A stretch of 37,076 nucleotides of DNA from Lentibacillus kapialis. GTDB lineage: Bacteria > Bacillota > Bacilli > Bacillales > Amphibacillaceae. Below the pieces are notes generated by a model. The model saw only the letters and a program-made list of their open reading frames with translations, was not told the origin of the DNA and made no database searches. Both the position numbers and the translations under genes were made by a program. The DNA is taken from assembly GCF_014646635.1 (NCBI RefSeq), contig NZ_BMNQ01000034.1:1-37076 (forward strand). The letters are read 5' to 3'. Positions 9,849 to 19,070 of this stretch are shown here, piece after piece. The stretch's first letter is position 1. Every line of letters begins with the position of its first letter.

Positions 9849-10886
9849 TTAGGGAAAGACCGGTGCAAATGCCAGACCTGCTTTTTCATCGAGACCGAAC
9901 ATCCGGTTCATATTTTGCACTGCTTGCCCCGAGGCGCCTTTCACAAGATTATCAATCACTGAAACAACCATAATCCGGTTCGTCCGTTCATCATACGCGA
10001 CTGACACATCACAAAAATTAGAGCCATACACTTCCTTGGTCCCCGGATATGTCCCCTGTTCTCTGATTCTCACAAAATAGCTGTTCTCATAGGTTTCCTT
10101 ATATAAGTCTGATAGTTTAGCTGCCGTCATATCCTGTGAGGCATCTGCATAAATCGTCGTCATAATCCCACGTGTCATGGGAACAAGATGTGTGCCGAAC
10201 GTTACCGGCCCTGCATCCGGGTTCCACCCGACAAGAATTTGTTCAATCTCCGGTGTATGCTGGTGCTCAAGAACTTTATAAGCTTTCAGATTATCATTCA
10301 TTTCGGCAAAATGTGTGATCGATGTAGGATTTTTGCCCGCTCCGCTAACCCCGGTCTTGGCATCAATAATAATCGAATTCGAATCAATCAGATCATTTTT
10401 TACCAGTGGCGCCAGTCCCAATAAAGCTGCCGTCGGATAACAGCCCGGATTGGACAAAAGCTGTGTTTCGCTCACATCGGTGTCAAGCCATTCGGTCAGC
10501 CCGTAAACAGCATGATCAAGGACTGTTTTTTCAGGTGCTTTCCGTTTATACCATTTCTCATATTGCCGGGGATCTTTCAGCCGGAAATCGCCGGATAAAT
10601 CAATGACGCGCGCCCCTTCGCTCATGAATGCTGGCACCAGTTCCGATGACACACCGGACGGCGTTGCCATAAACACAACATCAGCATCCGCTGCGATTTG
10701 TCCAGGGTCGATGTTGGCAAGATCCATTTCGGATACAGCCTGAAAATGTGGATATCGCTTAACCATCGACTCACCATGGCTGTTTGATGCGTGATAAGAC
10801 TGGAGTATGACATTGGGATGTTGCTGCAAAATGCGAATAAGCTCTGCTCCTCCGTATCCGGTTGCACCGACAATCGCTGCTTTCAT
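9849..10886 (-). CDS. argC: N-acetyl-gamma-glutamyl-phosphate reductase
   Basis: The 345-aa protein starts with the Rossmann motif AIVGATGYGGAELIR and has the catalytic cysteine Cys149 in SNPGCYPTAALL. ArgC reduces N-acetylglutamyl phosphate to the semialdehyde with NADPH. ATG 10886 directly begins the Rossmann strand and is preceded by a modest GGTGGTG box. It is the first gene of argCJBD, about 40 bases downstream of a near-perfect sigma-A promoter overlapped by ARG-box-like sequences, so repression by an ArgR/AhrC protein with arginine is expected. Confidence 0.95.
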   Translation of the reverse strand: MKAAIVGATGYGGAELIRILQQHPNVILQSYHASNSHGESMVKRYPHFQAVSEMDLANIDPGQIAADADVVFMATPSGVSSELVPAFMSEGARVIDLSGDFRLKDPRQYEKWYKRKAPEKTVLDHAVYGLTEWLDTDVSETQLLSNPGCYPTAALLGLAPLVKNDLIDSNSIIIDAKTGVSGAGKNPTSITHFAEMNDNLKAYKVLEHQHTPEIEQILVGWNPDAGPVTFGTHLVPMTRGIMTTIYADASQDMTAAKLSDLYKETYENSYFVRIREQGTYPGTKEVYGSNFCDVSVAYDERTNRIMVVSVIDNLVKGASGQAVQNMNRMFGLDEKAGLAFAPVFP

Positions 10887-10925
10887 AGGACAAGTTCACC
10901 ACCCGAAATTGTTTTATTTCTCCCT

Positions 10926-10970
10926 ATTATAAAATGTATAAATATAATGTCAAGTGTATATTTATAATTT
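10926..10970 (-). promoter_or_regulatory. argC promoter with two ARG-box-like operators
   Basis: On the minus strand there is a TTGACA (10948-10953) and a TATAAT (10926-10931) separated by 16 bases, both matching sigma-A consensus. Two similar AT-rich sites, tgtataaatataatg (from 10935) and gtgtatatttataattt (from 10954), lie about 20 bases apart and cover the spacer, the -35 element and the region just upstream. They resemble the TGTATAWWWATA form of ArgR/AhrC boxes. Binding there would block RNA polymerase. The promoter is clear; the operators are inferred from pattern and context. Confidence 0.75.
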
Positions 10971-11040
10971 AACCAGAAAAATCACTTTCACGCTTCTCTA
11001 CCTTTAAATCCATGCCGTGACAGGCAATGAATGGATTTCA

Positions 11041-11130
11041 TTAGAAAAACTCGGCATTCGCCTCGCCTTATAGCGAATGCCGAAGCTTTTCTTATAAGGT
11101 CATCCATAATTTATACTTTCTGACGTTATA
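11041..11130 (-). repeat. Two-hairpin intergenic repeat family B, copy B2
   Basis: This is almost identical to B1 (270-360): the same CGGCATTCGC/GCGAATGCCG hairpin followed by TTATAAGGTCA/TGACGTTATAA. It lies between the pbuX terminator and the argC promoter, in the same orientation as the other copies. Confidence 0.75.
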
Positions 11131-11164
11131 AATAAAAAAGACACCTTATAAGGCGCCTTTTAAA
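11131..11164 (-). terminator. Terminator of xpt-pbuX
   Basis: On the minus strand the sequence AAGGCGCCTTATAAGGTGTC folds back on itself with G-U pairs and runs into TTTTTT. It lies about 40 bases after the pbuX stop codon. Confidence 0.7.
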
Positions 11165-11204
11165 GGTTGTATTCATTTGTTCATATTTCCGATTAACGTT
11201 AGAA

Positions 11205-13105
<1,901 letters not shown>

Positions 13106-13179
13106 TTAGAAAATACTGACACTGCCTTAATTTATAGTGCGTGCCGAAGCTTCATCCATAATTTCCTTTCTGATGGTAT
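13106..13179 (-). repeat. Decayed repeat family B copy in the xpt 5' UTR
   Basis: The segment keeps the family B landmarks in order: ttagaaaa, a shortened gtgccgaagc half-hairpin, catccataattt, ctttctga and ggtataa. The first hairpin is broken by deletions. It lies between the riboswitch terminator (13180-13237) and the xpt ribosome binding site, so it is transcribed as part of the leader. Confidence 0.55.
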
Positions 13180-13237
13180 AAAAAACCCGAAAAACAAGCT
13201 CCCACTCAAACTATGAGGAAAGCAATGTTTTTCGGGC
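13180..13237 (-). terminator. Riboswitch-controlled terminator in the xpt leader
   Basis: On the minus strand CCCGAAAAACA pairs with TGTTTTTCGGG and is followed by TTTTTT. Within its loop the bases CTTTCCTCATAG can pair with CTATGAAAG, the 3' strand of the aptamer P1 stem. This gives the expected antiterminator: purine binding frees the terminator and stops xpt-pbuX transcription. Confidence 0.85.
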
Positions 13238-13273
13238 TTCAGCACATATTACACGCCTAATTCCGAACATTCA

Positions 13274-13314
13274 ACAAAAGGGTGTCGTCACATCACCGAT
13301 GACAACCTTTTGTC
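13274..13314 (-). other. Extra hairpin in the xpt leader
   Basis: Between aptamer and terminator the minus strand has CAAAAGG pairing with CCTTTTG, with further pairing inside (GTC/GAC, ATC/GAT). It has no T run. It may only shorten the distance between aptamer and terminator, or act as a pause site; neither is shown by the sequence. Confidence 0.5.
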
Positions 13315-13322
13315 ACGCCTTC

Positions 13323-13392
13323 TTTCATAGTCGGTTCATTTTACGGTAAACCGGTAGAAACTTGCAGGCCTTATTCCTGCTATTATATGAAA
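13323..13392 (-). ncRNA. Guanine-class purine riboswitch aptamer
   Basis: On the minus strand the aptamer reads P1 TTTCATA/TATGAAA, P2 GCAGG/CCTGC, the conserved J2/3 core GTTTCTACC, P3 CGGTTTA/TGAACCG around the conserved CCGTAAAA loop, and J3/1 GACTA. The C in GACTA (position 74 of the known xpt aptamer) is the base that pairs with guanine, xanthine or hypoxanthine; adenine riboswitches have U there. Position ahead of xpt-pbuX fits exactly. Confidence 0.95.
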
Positions 13393-13413
13393 CAAGCTAT
13401 TGAATTGTTGTCT

Positions 13414-13441
13414 ATTATAGCACGTCACGAACAAAAAACAA
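13414..13441 (-). promoter_or_regulatory. Promoter of xpt-pbuX
   Basis: On the minus strand a consensus TATAAT (13414-13419) is preceded 16 bases upstream by TTGTTT (13436-13441). It lies about 20 bases ahead of the riboswitch aptamer, the correct distance for a leader that starts at the aptamer. Confidence 0.7.
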
Positions 13442-13535
13442 CCCTCTGCCGAAATTTAAAATTTTCCGTCTGTTCGTAAAATACAGCTGGATGTCTGGAT
13501 TGACAGATAAATGAAAGTCATGTACATTATGAAAT

Positions 13536-13578
13536 GAACGAACGATTTACTATAATTTATTAAAAACATTCGTTTTTA
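13536..13578 (+). promoter_or_regulatory. guaC promoter region with possible PurBox pair
   Basis: A TATAAT lies at 13551-13556, with a poor -35 (TATGAA, 13528-13533). It is bracketed by an inverted pair, aacgaacgat (13537-13546) and aaacattcgttt (13564-13575), whose CGAA/TTCG cores are 26 bases apart, near the spacing known for Bacillus PurR boxes. GuaC is a known PurR target in B. subtilis. The match is partial, so PurR control is a proposal. Confidence 0.4.
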
Positions 13579-13589
13579 GGGGTGTAACG

Positions 13590-14573
13590 ATGGAAAACGT
13601 ATTCGATTACGAAGATATTCAATTAATACCTGCCAAATGTGTTGTAAGCAGCCGATCAGAATGTGATACAACCATTACCTTTGGCGGGCATACATTCAAT
13701 CTGCCTGTTGTGCCTGCCAACATGCAGACAATTATTGACGACCAGATCGCTCGCCACTTGGCGGAGCATCATTACTTCTATATTATGCACCGTTTCGAAC
13801 CGGAAACCCGGATCGATTTCATCCGCGACATGCAAACAAGCGGGCTGATCGCATCTATCAGTGTCGGCGTGAAGGAGAATGAATATGATTTCATCCAACA
13901 ATTGGTCGAACAAGAACTGACGCCGGAATTTATTACCATCGATATTGCTCACGGACATTCTCAAAACGTGATGAAAATGATCCGATATATCAAACAACAT
14001 TTGCCGGAAAGTTTTGTCATCGCCGGCAATGTCGGTACACCGGAAGCCGTCAGAGAATTGGAACATGCCGGCGCTGATGCTACAAAGGTAGGCATCGGGC
14101 CCGGCAAAGTTTGCATCACCAAAATGAAAACCGGCTTCGGAACCGGCGGCTGGCAGCTGGCTGCACTGAAATGGTGTGCCAAGGCCGCAACCAAGCCCAT
14201 CATTGCCGATGGGGGCATCCGCACACATGGCGATATTGCCAAATCGATCCGCTTCGGTGCATCAATGGTCATGATCGGCTCCTTATTTGCCGGCCATGAA
14301 GAATCACCAGGCAAAACAGTTGAAGAAAACGGCACATATTATAAAGAATATTTTGGTTCAGCCTCGGAATTTCAAAAAGGCGAGAAGAAGAATGTTGAAG
14401 GCAAAAAAATGTATGTCGAGCACAAAGGCTCACTGAACGACACATTGACTGAAATGAGACAGGACCTGCAATCAGCCATCTCCTATGCAGGCGGCTCGGC
14501 TTTACAGGCTATCCGTCATGTCGATTATGTCGTCGTCAAAAATTCCATTTTTAACGGGGATAGCGTTTACTAA
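13590..14573 (+). CDS. guaC: GMP reductase
   Basis: The 327-aa TIM-barrel protein belongs to the IMPDH/GMPR family. The catalytic cysteine is Cys175 in [11 protein letters not shown], and [12 protein letters not shown]-type and [14 protein letters not shown] segments follow the GuaC pattern. There is no CBS insertion and the length is that of GMP reductase, not IMP dehydrogenase. It deaminates GMP to IMP with NADPH, linking guanine and adenine nucleotide pools. The gene is divergent from xpt-pbuX and shares a 505-base control region. The ATG follows a GGGG-containing but modest box. A strong hairpin follows. Confidence 0.9.
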   Translation: MENVFDYEDIQLIPAKCVVSSRSECDTTITFGGHTFNLPVVPANMQTIIDDQIARHLAEHHYFYIMHRFEPETRIDFIRDMQTSGLIASISVGVKENEYDFIQQLVEQELTPEFITIDIAHGHSQNVMKMIRYIKQHLPESFVIAGNVGTPEAVRELEHAGADATKVGIGPGKVCITKMKTGFGTGGWQLAALKWCAKAATKPIIADGGIRTHGDIAKSIRFGASMVMIGSLFAGHEESPGKTVEENGTYYKEYFGSASEFQKGEKKNVEGKKMYVEHKGSLNDTLTEMRQDLQSAISYAGGSALQAIRHVDYVVVKNSIFNGDSVY

Positions 14574-14620
14574 CGTTCGGTGTTACCGGAGAAATCCCGA
14601 AATTATCACAATTAACATTA

Positions 14621-14672
14621 AAATTCTCCCGGCTTTTCGCTCACACAATTGAAGCCGGGAGAATTTAGTATT
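14621..14672. terminator. Hairpin between convergent guaC and symporter genes
   Basis: The arms aaattctcccggctt (14621-14635) and aagccgggagaattt (14652-14666) are perfectly complementary. The T runs after it are short on both strands. It is about 50 bases after guaC and about 50 bases after the minus-strand symporter gene, so it probably serves both. Confidence 0.75.
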
Positions 14673-14715
14673 TCGATCCGGTCACGCATTTTCGTTGCCC
14701 CTGTATAAGTATCAT

Positions 14716-16176
14716 TCAATTTGGAGCCTCATCACCTTTACCTTCCTCATGACGTTTTTCCGGAAAGAGCAGGCTGAAAGTCACACCAAAAAACAGTGCA
14801 ATAAAAAATGTTGAGAACCTGGCGCTTATGATATCATCCAAAGGAGAATTAATCCAAATCAGCGTGCCGACAAGACCGGATATGATGGTTGCGATGACGC
14901 CTATACCCGAATATCTTTTCCAAAAAAACGTTAAAAGAACTGCTACAGAAAGTGTGGAACCGACACCGGCCCAAGCCCATCCAACGACAGTCAGAACCAG
15001 CGATTTAGAAACAACAGCCATTAATAACGCCAATAATCCGGTAATGATAATCACGATCCGGGAGATGAGTACCCATTTTGTCTCGCTGAGTTGTATTTTA
15101 AAACTCTTATTCATCAAATCCTCACTGATGGAACTGGTCACAACCATAATTTGTGACGTTGCTGTCGTAATCATGGCTGCAATGATGCCGGATATGAGTA
15201 TACCGGCGATCCAGGAAGGGGTTAAGTCCAGAATCATGGTCGGAAGGATGACTTCTTCATCGGCAAAATCATTGATATTGTAAAGGGCTATCGCCATAAT
15301 TCCTATAAAAAAAGCGCCGAAAAAAGCAATCAATGTCCAAACGATTCCGGTAATACTGGCAACTTTTGCATCTTTCTCACTTCTTAGCGCCATGAAACGT
15401 GCACTTAATTGCGGTTGTCCACCCAAATAACCGAAAAAATATGAGAAATTATTAAAGAATAGTAATCCAAATGCAAATCCCGTTACACCACCAGTCCAGG
15501 TATCCACCCCGTTCCCTGCAGCCTGCATCTCGTGAATAATGGATATGTCATGTGTCAGTATATGAATCAACGCAATAATAGGCATACCGCCGAGTACAAT
15601 TAACATCATAATGCTTTGTATCATATCCGTCCACACAACAGAAATAAAGCCTCCCGAAAATGCAATAGCAATGACGACAATGGTAGAAATAATGACCCCG
15701 GCCGTGGGGGTTAAATTAAATATAGTAAAAAACGTTTTTCCTATTCCATCATACTGTGCGCCAACGTAGAAGATGAAGAATATAAGAATCAATGCGGTTG
15801 CAAAAATCCTGATATACACCCCATGATTGGGAAATCGTGCCGCTAAATAATCGGTGAGTGTGAGAACCTTATGCTTATCCGTTTCGATCATGAATTTCTT
15901 TGCCAGCACCAGCCATGTAAAACTAATTCCCAACACCATTCCGACAATCGTCCAAATCGCAGATAACCCTGTTAAAAAAGTGAAGCCGGTGAATCCCAAT
16001 AATAGCCAGGAAGATTCACTGGTTGCTCTTTCAGAAAATGCAAGCGCCCATCCCGGCAGTTTTTTCCCGCCTAATAAAAATTCAGAACGACCCATCTTCT
16101 TTCTGCTGAAAATAAGTCCAATGCCAATGATAAACAGGAAATACAGCACCATTTCAATAGCTAAAACGACTTCCAC
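14716..16176 (-). CDS. Sodium:solute symporter, PutP/OpuE-like
   Basis: This 486-aa SSS-family transporter has about a dozen hydrophobic segments. The RATSESSWLLLGFTG stretch parallels the PutP sodium/proline region, GGQPQLSARFMALRS matches the PutP loop, and TTATSQIMVVTSSISEDL matches the sodium-site helix. It probably takes up proline or a related osmolyte with sodium; the exact solute is not certain. The open frame begins 36 codons earlier, but GTG 16176 lies 8 bases after GGGAGGG, which makes it the likely start. A 58-aa membrane protein gene lies 141 bases upstream, with a hairpin in between. Confidence 0.85.
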   Translation of the reverse strand: MEVVLAIEMVLYFLFIIGIGLIFSRKKMGRSEFLLGGKKLPGWALAFSERATSESSWLLLGFTGFTFLTGLSAIWTIVGMVLGISFTWLVLAKKFMIETDKHKVLTLTDYLAARFPNHGVYIRIFATALILIFFIFYVGAQYDGIGKTFFTIFNLTPTAGVIISTIVVIAIAFSGGFISVVWTDMIQSIMMLIVLGGMPIIALIHILTHDISIIHEMQAAGNGVDTWTGGVTGFAFGLLFFNNFSYFFGYLGGQPQLSARFMALRSEKDAKVASITGIVWTLIAFFGAFFIGIMAIALYNINDFADEEVILPTMILDLTPSWIAGILISGIIAAMITTATSQIMVVTSSISEDLMNKSFKIQLSETKWVLISRIVIIITGLLALLMAVVSKSLVLTVVGWAWAGVGSTLSVAVLLTFFWKRYSGIGVIATIISGLVGTLIWINSPLDDIISARFSTFFIALFFGVTFSLLFPEKRHEEGKGDEAPN

Positions 16177-16271
16177 TATTCTGCCCTCCCTCATTATTGT
16201 TACAATTAAACTATGAACAAAATAAGAGATACAGAACGTATAATAAATAATATAGTAATCCGAGCACTCAA

Positions 16272-16308
16272 TAATAACGGACACTCCCCCACGGAAGTGC
16301 CCGTTATT
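16272..16308 (-). terminator. Hairpin between the small membrane gene and the symporter gene
   Basis: AATAACGGGCACT pairs with AGTGTCCGTTATT on the minus strand, one mismatch allowed, with a TTATTATT tail. It begins about 10 bases after the stop of the 58-aa gene. It may end that transcript or reduce expression of the symporter gene downstream. Confidence 0.65.
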
Positions 16309-16317
16309 GATCAGTTT

Positions 16318-16494
16318 CTATTCTTTATCCTGAACGGCTTCTTTATTAACTCTCAGAATTTCCTTTAACGTGGCGTGAATTGTTTGCAGACTCATCAAAA
16401 TGAATCCCAGCATAACAAACGTCACGATCTCCCCTGTCATTATTGAAATGGCAGCTAATACCAGTGCATATAATACATATAGCCAATTATTCAT
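16318..16494 (-). CDS. Small two-helix membrane protein upstream of the symporter
   Basis: The 58-aa product has two hydrophobic stretches (about residues 4-20 and 24-40) and a short charged C-terminal tail. It matches no family I know by sequence. ATG 16494 has an AGAGGTG box 8 bases ahead; a GTG three codons earlier overlaps that box. Some SSS transporters are encoded next to a small membrane partner (for example YhdT with PanF), so a helper role for the symporter downstream is possible but unproved. A cre-like palindrome lies just ahead of the gene. Confidence 0.6.
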   Translation of the reverse strand: MNNWLYVLYALVLAAISIMTGEIVTFVMLGFILMSLQTIHATLKEILRVNKEAVQDKE

Positions 16495-16526
16495 TCCTAA
16501 CACCTCTTCTATCCCGTTGATTTTTC

Positions 16527-16543
16527 AGTAAAAACGTTTTCTC
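16527..16543 (-). promoter_or_regulatory. cre-like palindrome (CcpA site candidate)
   Basis: The sequence agtaaaaacgttttctc is close to the CcpA cre consensus WTGNAANCGNWNNCW, missing one G. It lies about 33 bases before the start of the 58-aa gene, a typical position for roadblock repression. One partial match in an AT-rich region is weak evidence. Confidence 0.35.
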
Positions 16544-16686
16544 TTAAGATTATCCATAATTTTTATTCCCCCTTCATACTAACATTTCTTCTTCTGACAC
16601 TATATAAAAGATTCCTTTTACGGTTCTCTTTTCACTGGACAAAACATATTTATTGAATACCACGTTTGAAAGGAGGGAATTGGACA

Positions 16687-17922
16687 ATGATAGAAAGAAT
16701 CGGAAAAATAAGCTTAATGCCGCAGATTTTGATCGCTTTTGTACTGGCTGTTCTTGCCGGTATTATTTTCGGACCACACATGGATGTTGTGCAACCGTTA
16801 GGGGACTTATTCTTACGTCTTATTCAGTTCATTATTGTACCCTTAATCGTATCATCGCTTATTACGGGTGTGGCAAGCACCGGCAGTATGGAAACACTGG
16901 GCAGGATCGGCGGGAAGACGATTCTTTATTATGTCAGTACAACGTTTGTTGCTGTGAGCATCGGTCTGATCGCTTCTGCTTTGTTCACCCCCGGAAAAGG
17001 TGTTGACATGTCAACGTCACGGGATGTACCTGAAGCTACTGAAACAGACGGGGTCATCAGTGTTCTGTTAAACATTATCCCGACAAACCCGATTGAAAGC
17101 TTATCAAGCGGAAATATTCTGCAAATTATCTTCTTTTCCATTTTTATCGGGATCGGCATCACCATGGTCGGGCAAAAAGCTGATCCGGTATACCGGTTTT
17201 TCGATGGTTTTGCCGAGATTATGTACAAAATCACGTGGGTGATCATGAAATTGATCCCAATTGGTGTGTTCGGACTTCTGGCTCCAATCATCGGGGAATA
17301 TGGCATGTCCGTTTTAATGCCGCTGATTAAGCTGATATCGGTTGTGGCAGTTGCCTGTATTATCCACGCGTTTTTCACCTATTCTATAGCCGTTAAAGCA
17401 TTCGCAAAAATGAATCCGCTTACATTTTTTAAAGGGATTGCACCGGCAAGTCTTGTTGCTTTCAGTACACAAAGCAGTTCGGGAACGTTGCCGGTCACCA
17501 TCAAAAGCTCTGAAGACAACCTCGGCGTTTCGAAAAAGATCTCAAGCTTTATCTTGCCGCTGGGAGCTACCATAAACATGGATGGAACGTCGCTGTATTT
17601 GAGTGTTGCCGCGCTATTTACTGCGCAGGCTTATGGGGTTGAGTTGTCATTTGCACAAATCATGTTGATTGTGCTGATTGGTACCCTGGGTTCAATCGGT
17701 GCAGCCGGGGTCCCCGGAGCAGGGCTCGTCATGCTAACACTTGTCCTGACAACACTGAACCTGCCATTGGAAGCAATCGCGTTGATTGCCGGTGTCGACC
17801 GTTTCATGGATATGTTCCGGACTGCTGTCAACATTACGGGTGATGCTTCCGGAGCCGTTGTGATCAATGCAACAGAACGCCATCTTGATGATTATACCAG
17901 TCCGGACAATGAAGCCGGTTAG
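16687..17922 (+). CDS. Dicarboxylate/amino acid:cation symporter (DAACS family)
   Basis: This 411-aa membrane protein has the glutamate/aspartate transporter signatures: the serine-rich STQSSSGTLPVT re-entrant loop, the NMDGTSLY substrate/sodium motif and the GAAGVPGAG second hairpin loop. It should import glutamate, aspartate or a C4-dicarboxylate with sodium or protons; the motifs do not settle which. ATG 16687 follows AAAGGAGGG; the frame opens seven codons earlier at a TTG that precedes that box. It is single, divergent from the small membrane gene, and ends with a good terminator. Confidence 0.9.
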   Translation: MIERIGKISLMPQILIAFVLAVLAGIIFGPHMDVVQPLGDLFLRLIQFIIVPLIVSSLITGVASTGSMETLGRIGGKTILYYVSTTFVAVSIGLIASALFTPGKGVDMSTSRDVPEATETDGVISVLLNIIPTNPIESLSSGNILQIIFFSIFIGIGITMVGQKADPVYRFFDGFAEIMYKITWVIMKLIPIGVFGLLAPIIGEYGMSVLMPLIKLISVVAVACIIHAFFTYSIAVKAFAKMNPLTFFKGIAPASLVAFSTQSSSGTLPVTIKSSEDNLGVSKKISSFILPLGATINMDGTSLYLSVAALFTAQAYGVELSFAQIMLIVLIGTLGSIGAAGVPGAGLVMLTLVLTTLNLPLEAIALIAGVDRFMDMFRTAVNITGDASGAVVINATERHLDDYTSPDNEAG

Positions 17923-17930
17923 AGCATTAT

Positions 17931-17970
17931 ATAGAAGGCGCATCAATAAGCATGCGTCTTCTATTTTTTT
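17931..17970 (+). terminator. Terminator after the DAACS symporter gene
   Basis: The arms atagaaggcgcat (17931-17943) and atgcgtcttctat (17952-17964), one G-U pair included, form a hairpin that continues into a run of seven T. Confidence 0.85.
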
Positions 17971-18209
17971 ATGATGCATCACGTGTCACTAAGTTGTAAA
18001 GATTTGTGATATAGCAGGATTTTTTTATCTTTTCAACCAAAATTAACATATTTTTATTTCTTGGGAAATATTCCCTTGATATTTGCCAACACAGATGCAA
18101 ACGAAGCTGAGAGCTTCCCAATTGACACAGCCATTTTTTGGCTAATGCTAAACTATATTACAATTATTAAACTCTTAGTTGTGAACTTTTCAGCTAGGAG
18201 GTTATAACA

Positions 18210-18797
18210 ATGAATCAATTAAATAAATGCTCTTTGACAGCAATCCTTTTATGTATCATCGCATTTCCGGCAGGAGCGGCTGCCGAACCTTATGCTGTAC
18301 AGGAAGGCGATACATTTCACACAATAGCTCAGGACAACAAACTTCCATTGAGAAACCTGCAAATTACTAACAAACGCTCGGGCTTCCAGCTAAAAGCGGG
18401 CGAAACAATCACAATTCCAGATTCAGTTGCTACTGAAAATAAGGAATTGATGGCCAAGCTCGTTCACGCAGAAGCTAAGGGTGAGCCATATGAAGGAAAA
18501 GTTGCTGTGGCAACAGTCGTTTTAAATCGCGTCGATTCAAGCGATTTTCCGGATACGATAAAAGAGGTCATCTATGAAAAAACCGGCGGCATTTACGCAT
18601 TTTCACCAGTAAAAAATGGTGCCATTAATGATGGATATGAGACGAACGACATGAAAGCAGTCAATGAAGCTGTTGCCTTTAGGGATCAAGGAATGGGATC
18701 TTTATACTTCTATAATCCGGACAAGGTCACTAGCGATAATTGGATTTTCTCACGTGAGACTATCAAAACGATTGGCAACCACCGCTTTGCAAAATAG
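18210..18797 (+). CDS. LysM-domain, SleB/CwlJ-like cell wall hydrolase
   Basis: The 195-aa protein has a signal peptide (residues 1 to about 25, ending GAAAEP), one LysM peptidoglycan-binding domain (about 27-70, YAVQEGDTFHTIA to AGETITIPD) and a Hydrolase_2 domain of the SleB/CwlJ type (about 78-194: LVHAEAKGEPYEGKVAVATV, VLNRV, GNHRFAK). Relatives are lytic enzymes for spore cortex or vegetative wall. The Glu of HAEAKGEP is the expected catalytic position. It is secreted; involvement in germination is possible but other paralogues act in growth. The ATG follows AGGAGG. Confidence 0.85.
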   Translation: MNQLNKCSLTAILLCIIAFPAGAAAEPYAVQEGDTFHTIAQDNKLPLRNLQITNKRSGFQLKAGETITIPDSVATENKELMAKLVHAEAKGEPYEGKVAVATVVLNRVDSSDFPDTIKEVIYEKTGGIYAFSPVKNGAINDGYETNDMKAVNEAVAFRDQGMGSLYFYNPDKVTSDNWIFSRETIKTIGNHRFAK

Positions 18798-18820
18798 ATT
18801 AAAGATCATGCGGAATTCCG

Positions 18821-18981
18821 AATTTCGCGCGAGGTTGGCTTGTTTTCGCGCGAGACTCCCCGGATTTCGCGCGAGGATAGCTTGTTTTCGCGCGAGACTC
18901 CCCGGATTTCGCGCGAGGTTGGCTTGTTTTCGCGCGAGACTCCCCGGATTTCGCGCGAGACCCCCCTGGATTTCGCGCGAC
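18821..18981. repeat. Array of eight TCGCGCGA palindromes at 21-bp spacing
   Basis: The palindrome TCGCGCGA starts at 18825, 18846, 18867, 18888, 18909, 18930, 18951 and 18973, so seven steps are 21, 21, 21, 21, 21, 21 and 22 bases. Between them, two kinds of 13-base spacer alternate (ggttggcttgttt and gactccccggatt), giving a 42-bp higher-order unit. Spacers are repeated, not unique, so this is not a CRISPR array. Because 42 is divisible by three, frames stay open on both strands, but those lack start signals. It lies directly after the LysM hydrolase gene. Confidence 0.9.
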
Positions 18982-19010
18982 ACTATAATACTAAAACTTT
19001 CTGACGTTAC

Positions 19011-19052
19011 AAAAAGCTGAAGAGCGTCATCGTGACGGTCTTCAGCTTTTTA
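19011..19052. terminator. Strong bidirectional terminator
   Basis: AAAAAGCTGAAGA-GCGTCA pairs with TGACG-GTCTTCAGCTTTTT around a 3-base loop, with A and T runs on both sides. It separates the plus-strand hydrolase/array from the convergent VTT-domain gene ending at 19071. A fragment of repeat B tail (actttctgacgtta) directly precedes it. Confidence 0.85.
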
Positions 19053-19070
19053 CATTATGACGTTATTCAG

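Noticed and set aside
13261-13273. CCGAACATT, a near-perfect PurBox half-site in the xpt leader
   Set aside because: It is single and downstream of the aptamer, not at the promoter, so PurR control through it is unlikely.
18821-18981. CRISPR array
   Set aside because: Spacers are 13 bases and repeat in two alternating kinds, repeats are only 8-10 bases, and no cas gene is present.
18664-19020. Overlapping open frames on both strands coding for RARL/LARN-type repeats
   Set aside because: They arise because the 42-bp unit of the TCGCGCGA array is divisible by three; there is no ribosome binding site and both strands are equally open.
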